From assembly GCF_933775445.1 (NCBI RefSeq), contig NC_065875.1, forward strand, positions 26,039,555-26,103,554: 64,000 bases of DNA. The letters are read 5' to 3'. A program made the position numbers and the translations under genes. The notes below the pieces were generated by a model. The model was given only the letters and a program-made list of their open reading frames with translations. It ran no database searches and had not been told where the DNA came from. Below, piece after piece: positions 58,908 to 64,000 of the stretch. How positions within the stretch are numbered: position 1 is the first letter of the stretch; every line of letters starts with the position of its first letter. The DNA is from Argentina anserina (lineage: Eukaryota > Streptophyta > Magnoliopsida > Rosales > Rosaceae).

Positions 58908-59278
58908 AGTCCAATGGTATAGAATCATTCTAATTCTCATATCTTACAATTGTACTTAGTGCTTGGCTTGCCTTGTTATTACCATCTGTTTTGATCTCTA
59001 GTAATTTGATTATGATTCTGAAATATAGACTCCATGTTCAGCTATTGCTCAGCTTAAATCACAGATCTTCTCTTTACTCTTGTAGTGAATAAAGCAATGA
59101 ACTGTTGTTGTAAACATGACAAATTCTTGGCACAAGGGATAAATGAGTTGTGGATGGACCTTTTCAATTTCCATTTTCTGTTGATAAGGGAATGGGGAGG
59201 GTTTTATACGGTAGTAGTGTAGAACTGTAAGAACTTGTCATAGATTAATCAATTAGACTTACTGAAGTATGCTTGAAC
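58908..59278. other. SET gene 3' UTR
   Basis: Contains AATAAA at 59088-59093, a likely polyadenylation signal for the SET gene. No further coding similarity. Confidence 0.5.
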
Positions 59279-59596
59279 ATGTCAGCAAATTATCTTCGGA
59301 GAGCTTTATCACTTAGGATTGGTTCAATCCATTATATAGATGCTCGTATCCAAATGAAGTTTGAAATGGACTTGGTCGGTAAGAAGGATATTTTGAAGTT
59401 GGAAATATCCCCGAGATATTTAATCGAAGATAAAGTGATATATTATATTCCCAGACGAACAAGGCATAAATATAAGACCGCCGATATTTTTAGAAACAGA
59501 ACAGTGATTGATTACCACAATTGGTTAATTTTCATGTATGATTTTGTGTATTCCATGAACACAGAAACAGGGAGAGATGGAATCCATAAGATATGA
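59279..59596 (+). CDS. Possible small protein, 105 aa, unassigned
   Basis: An open frame from ATG 59279 (MSANYLRRALSLRIGSI) to a stop at 59594. It is basic and contains RHKYKTADIFRNRTV and several aromatic residues, but I recognise no family, signal peptide or splice structure. It lies directly behind the polyadenylation region of the SET gene. It may be chance. Confidence 0.2.
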   Translation: MSANYLRRALSLRIGSIHYIDARIQMKFEMDLVGKKDILKLEISPRYLIEDKVIYYIPRRTRHKYKTADIFRNRTVIDYHNWLIFMYDFVYSMNTETGRDGIHKI

Positions 59597-59771
59597 TATT
59601 TTGATCATCCTAACTGCAAAGAGGAGTGACTCCATAAAATTTTGATTAATTTCACTATAAGCTTGAGTTTCCCACTGTACACAAACCAAAATAGAACTTC
59701 AAAACACCAAGTATCAATACTCTGGTTGGACAGAAACTGAAAGGAAACAATTCAAAGAGAAGCATAAACTT

Positions 59772-59990
59772 CTAAACCGCTGCCAAACCGAGCGGCGAAC
59801 GTGACCGCTGCCGATGAAACTCCCGGAGAAGCAAGCGTCTCATCTCCGCCGGCTGCTCCACAGACAGAGAAGGGTGCTTGATTTTCTCGAACTCTTGTTT
59901 GATCTTCATGACTTGCATATGAACCAGAACGACGTTGTAACCCTCCTCTCCTTCCATGCTGTTGTTGATATTCATGTTCTTGTGCTCCAT
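59772..59990 (-). CDS. Small plant protein, 72 aa, unknown function
   Basis: The minus-strand ORF starts at ATG 59990 (MEHKNMNINNSMEGEEGYN). It contains a helical YNVVLVHMQVMKIKQEFEKI segment, PSLSVEQPAEMRRLLL and a basic RQRSRSPLGL end. A TATA box (tatatataaa on the minus strand) at about 60050-60060 lies 60-70 bases upstream, giving a short leader. I believe similar small plant proteins with the EFEKI and RSRSPLGL motifs exist, but I cannot name them. No membrane span or signal peptide. The TATA box and the protein-like composition make it more than a random frame. Confidence 0.55.
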   Translation of the reverse strand: MEHKNMNINNSMEGEEGYNVVLVHMQVMKIKQEFEKIKHPSLSVEQPAEMRRLLLREFHRQRSRSPLGLAAV

Positions 59991-60062
59991 ATGGTTCTGT
60001 TTTTCTTCTTGTTTATGACTCTGATGAGAGTTATGAACGTATCGAAGACTTTATATATACTC

Positions 60063-62927
60063 AGACAAGGAAACAAGGACACGATTTCTTCATGAATAGT
60101 GAGACAGGAAGAGAAGGTCTATAAGCATATTGCGGAGAAGGGTTAGCAAGTAAGTTAAAAAAAAAAAAACATGCCCCCTCTTTGGTCATTTGATTAAACA
60201 TCATTACTTCATTGGTGGAGAGACGGTCAAAGTCTCTTTCTCTGTTTTCTTGTTAGGCATAATGTACATGGATGGATCACCAACTTTAGGTTTAAAGCAG
60301 CTTGATTAAGGGGTTTAGTCTAGTGATTAATTGGAGTCGGTTTTGGTCAAAAGAAACAATTAGCAACTCTTAGAAACATCCATAGGTCGACGTCGGCTAT
60401 TTGGGGCAGCCACCTGCATTATTCACTTGGGATTTCTTAGTTGACTGGGTAAGGTATATATACGACTATACGAGTATAAACATGCACCAAATGTCAGTCT
60501 GAAACCAACTCTTTGCTTTCTGACCCAACAAAGAAAGAAAGACTTGCTTGAATTCTATATCGTATCTAATGAGCAGTAAGTTTGGCTGCTATGGATAAAC
60601 CCTTGTTCCACAATGAAAGTCTGGTATGAAAACTTGTAGATGGTTGTTGATGGTTCTTTCCTTTCTGATTAGACACGCATAGAATTTTTGGTTATGAACA
60701 ACCTACGTAAGAGAGAGTGATAAATATGGCAAGGTTTTGGACTTTTATCAAGGCCTGCATCATGCATGATTCTAGTTTGGAGGCCTGAACGAGAATTCAT
60801 TTTTATCTTAGCTTAAATTGTCAAATGCCTCTAACAACACCAGTGTCATCTCCCCTACCTCCACACTCTAATCTATTTCGTCTGCCGGATTCTCCAACTA
60901 AGATTTTCTTTGATGTTTCAAACTATTAACAGATTATAGGGCACTCAATTAGATTGCTAACGATGAGTGCATATCTAGCATAGACTACTGATATCTTATT
61001 AGGTTTGTTCTTTGTTGTAGTTCAAATGAGGTATTCGGCCTACTAATTTCTGTGTTCAATCACCCATCGTGTTGAGCCCCAATAAGTTTTGGGCTTCTCA
61101 GCCAGATAAACAGCCCAACTGGTGGCTTCTGGGCTTTTTTTTTTTTAAAGAAAGACATAACAGTGGCTTCTGGACTTTATGAAAATCAAGGAGAAGAAAA
61201 CTTGATTTATAGGCAAATACGTGTGCGACTTTTATTTTTCCTCTGGAAACTGGAAGGTGGCACCTGATTATTTGAAGCAAATAGTTTAGTACTTCACTGA
61301 CCAAATTTCCTACGCAATATTTTATTTTGATTCACTAGTCAGTAAGATGCTCAATTATGCATGCATGTGAGTAGTTGGATATACAAATGGTGAACAAATC
61401 TTTGCATGTTATTCAGTCAGAGAAATTCAATGAAGGCCATCTTAGACTAGAACAAAACTGCCCCATACCATATGCTGCCGCTAGGAGAAACTAATGACTC
61501 AACTCTCACGATGAAGCGAACAACGAAATGTAAATTACGATGAAAATTACGATGTTTCACTCATCGTGCATCAGTGCATGTAAGATACACTTTCATTGAT
61601 GCAACTACGTAGACGTAGTACCGACTGATCTACATACGAATCTGACCATCTTATTGATCTGGTAAGTATATCGGCCGTCCGAGTTTCTTGGAAGCCGGCG
61701 ACCATGGAAAACCTACTCAATAGTCAATACTGTTCGATTCGATATCATTAACAAATAGAAATGTGTTCCACCTCTGGTTACCATGCACGCTTTATATAAT
61801 CTAAACTATATTAATGTATTATCTCGTCGGAAGGTTTCCCATGTGAGCTATGCTACAAGATGAGGGGGCAACTATGCATATGTATAACATTGAACTTTTC
61901 CTTGTCCTTCTAAATTAAATTCAATTTTGGCATGCCCTATCTATATGTTCAATGAAAAACTCCACCCCTAGTTTTGTTAATCTTTTGATAGCATCTCAAT
62001 TAGCAACAAATGGAAATTATTGTAGTGAGCGGCTCTGCGCAGTAATATTATTACTTTTCGACAAACGATTGCGTCAAACTATTTCTTGAGGTTGAAAATG
62101 TGGCTACAATTACGCTTATGTCGTTCATATTCCTTGCATAATCGTCGTCCTTATGTTAGCATCATTAGGCGCAATGTCAGTTTCAAAATATATTTTGAGA
62201 TGCGAATCTCAAGAGTTCTATTTCGAATGACTCTTTGTTTTTATCTGCCACTTCAGCATATCAATCACATTTGGTGTAATCTTGAAGATTTTTCGTTATC
62301 GTTATCGTCTTAGTTTTATAAAACATCGTTGCCGACTTAGTTCTTTAAGAAAATTCAAACATATACCGTCCTATTGTCTTTTTTATACCACTATCTAGGT
62401 GTTATATATGTGCACTCTAAAACAAATACCGATTCGGCTTTGCTAGTGTAAAGACAATAGGGAATCACCATCCAACAATAGAAATGACGAGGGAAAAGTT
62501 TTCCTTAGTTCCAACTGCTCCACTGTTTATAATTGAGGAAATTGGAAGAGTATATAAGTCATTCTATATATATGTTTAGTTTGATCAATATGTATTTAGG
62601 GACAAAACAGAGCAAATAATTCTTAGGGAGTGGGCGGGGGATGCACATATTTTCCACTCCATGTGAGTCCGACCATTTCAAACCTCCGACTTGCTAGTCT
62701 CACTTTGAAGGCGACATTATATTTTGTTTTGGATATCTATATTGATATTGTTATCTTCATAGTTTTAAATTACTTCTTCAATTAGGAAGCTAGCTAGCTA
62801 GTAGTTGTTAGATGATTAAAGACAGTTGATATTGACTTGGCCGGAGAGGTTAATTCACCAATCAACAACGCAAGTGGAGAATGGAGATATAAGTTTAGTT
62901 TGTGCATGCATACCCGAAAAGATTTCC
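60063..62927. other. Gene-poor stretch
   Basis: About 2.9 kb of AT-rich DNA. A poly-T/TTTTTT run is at 61136-61146. Open frames at 61098-61304 (minus) and 62086-62313 (plus) are unassigned. No terminal repeats or RNA genes were recognised. Confidence 0.4.
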
Positions 62928-63048
62928 GGCAAGTCTCAATCGTACCATTCAAATCGTTTTCATTTCTAGTTGCTAGCTAGCTCGCAGCCGCATGAGTTCG
63001 GGCAAGTCTCAACGGTTCATTTAAATCATTTCATTTCCAGTTGCTCGC
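62928..63048 (+). repeat. Short tandem duplication, period 73, two units
   Basis: ggcaagtctcaatcgtacca at 62928 recurs as ggcaagtctcaacggttcat at 63001, with matching continuations (tcatttctagttgct and tcatttccagttgct). Diverged, so not recent. Confidence 0.7.
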
Positions 63049-63365
63049 TTAATGTTGAAGTATATATTTCATTTAAACCATTCAAACCATAATGGAAGTA
63101 TGGTTTGGATTCTGGTAGATACTTTGGCATAAAGTACAATGAATGATTTCACATATAATTATTATGTAGATAAGTCTCCAAAGAGCTTTTTGTTAGTCAG
63201 TGTATATATAGATTATTCTATAGTCCTTATTGGATGACTTTTTTGTTACATTATTTTCCACAAAATTGTATTCGTTTTATGACTATATCAATTGAATAGA
63301 ATTTATTTCAAATCGTCTGTAAAGAAATGAAAGAGTAATACTGTACATGATACTTACATGAAAAT

Positions 63366-64000
63366 TATTTTTTTAGTACGAAGTCAAGACGATTTTATTC
63401 ATTAAGAGTACAAAGATAACTCACTCATAAGGACCGACAAAAAGAGACATTCCATCTGACCATCCAAACTTAAAAAACAACTAAGCTTATAGAGTCAAAA
63501 ACATACACCTACCATGAATACCGTTTATAACACCATTATTTCAGTGCCTAGTAAGATTTAGAAGATTGAATAAAGTTTGCAACCAAGCCTCATAAACATT
63601 GTGACCGACTCAAAATTAAGTCATATTTTGGGTCATAAAGACCCAATCGAGCCAAAACCACTCCATCCATCTAGCAAAAGCCACAAAGCTGACCCATTTA
63701 ACCTGATCACTTTCCCAAAGCCCAATCGCATTCAACCATAGGAGGGTCAAGATCTACTAAGAACTAGCAGCCACCGTCTTCACCACCGCCACCTAAGATC
63801 CTCCTGTAACCAAAACAAAAGTCGACACCGCCACAAGTCGGCACACACGACGCCCACATGGTCGACCAACTCACCAAGATCACAACCCCAACTAGGATCG
63901 AAGCCATCAATCATTGATTCGAGAACAAGACCATAACCTACCAAGTTTCCAAGCCCATACCGCCACACCGACAAGCCAAGCCTATCCACACCACCTTCAA
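63366..64000 (-). repeat. Possible degraded transposon remnant, cut by the window edge
   Basis: A minus-strand frame at 63780-63989 reads GLSVWRYGLGNLVGYGLVLE and similar, and similar-looking but stop-riddled reading continues leftwards. The left end near 63366 has a T-run (poly-A on the minus strand), as at the 3' end of a non-LTR element. No reverse-transcriptase motif is visible inside the window, so the class is a guess. Confidence 0.3.

Noticed and set aside
63780..63989. Small gene on the minus strand
   Set aside because: Continues as a stop-riddled frame, no start context; more likely part of a degraded repeat.
1..64000. CRISPR array, toxin-antitoxin or bacterial defence system
   Set aside because: No arrays of direct repeats with unique spacers, no bacterial-type operon; the window is plant nuclear DNA.

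Overview
The window is nuclear DNA of a flowering plant, most likely a core eudicot. The evidence is spliced GT-AG genes with short AT-rich introns, plant-specific families (MAP70, an ITN1-type ankyrin protein, a plant CML, an F-box/LRR protein with FBD-type architecture), telo-box and CT-rich 5' leaders, and non-autonomous DNA transposons of MULE and hAT type. The species cannot be named from the sequence alone; a rosid would fit, but that is inference. There is no CRISPR array, operon or prokaryotic system here.

Layout. 1-4450: a graveyard of gene fragments, with three separate cytosolic leucyl-tRNA synthetase relics and, between two of them, the UAS-domain exons of a plant UBX protein (PUX7-like). 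4808-6286: an intronless F-box/LRR gene. 6287-10065: mostly empty, with a MITE-like element; then tRNA-Lys(UUU) at 10066. 10744-15417: MAP70. 17043-20237: a decayed INTS11/CPSF73-II pseudogene lacking its catalytic N-terminus. 21307-23796: membrane-anchored RING-H2 E3 ligase. 24367-28718: a small tandem family of Lys/Glu-rich, probably tail-anchored proteins (one intact, one with a single in-frame stop, one relic), followed by a duplicated piece of the INTS11 pseudogene introns. 29546-36727: NUP155. 37398-37955: MULE-like element with a perfect 10-bp target duplication. 38727-45832: VAC14. 47544-48632: an inverted pair of small RING-H2 genes, one dead. 48941-51139 (minus): ITN1-like ankyrin/PGG gene with one frameshift. 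52121-52981: intronless cyclin T. 54123-54716: EF-hand CML25-like gene. 55299-55849 and 56797-57085: two hAT-type elements with 8-bp target duplications, the second inside intron 1 of a SET-domain methyltransferase gene (56204-58907). 59772-59990 (minus): a small unknown protein. 60063-64000: essentially gene-free, with a degraded repeat at the end.

The intact genes are housekeeping or signalling genes that happen to be neighbours: nuclear pore, PI(3,5)P2 scaffold, microtubule binding, P-TEFb-type cyclin, Ca2+ sensor, plastid-type lysine methyltransferase, ubiquitin ligases. Nothing indicates that they work as a module. The least explained material is the tail-anchored repeat family at 24-29 kb and the LeuRS/PUX mosaic at 0-4.5 kb. 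Exon coordinates below were derived by reading splice sites and checking that the reading phase closes; start codons were placed on the first in-frame ATG that makes sense.
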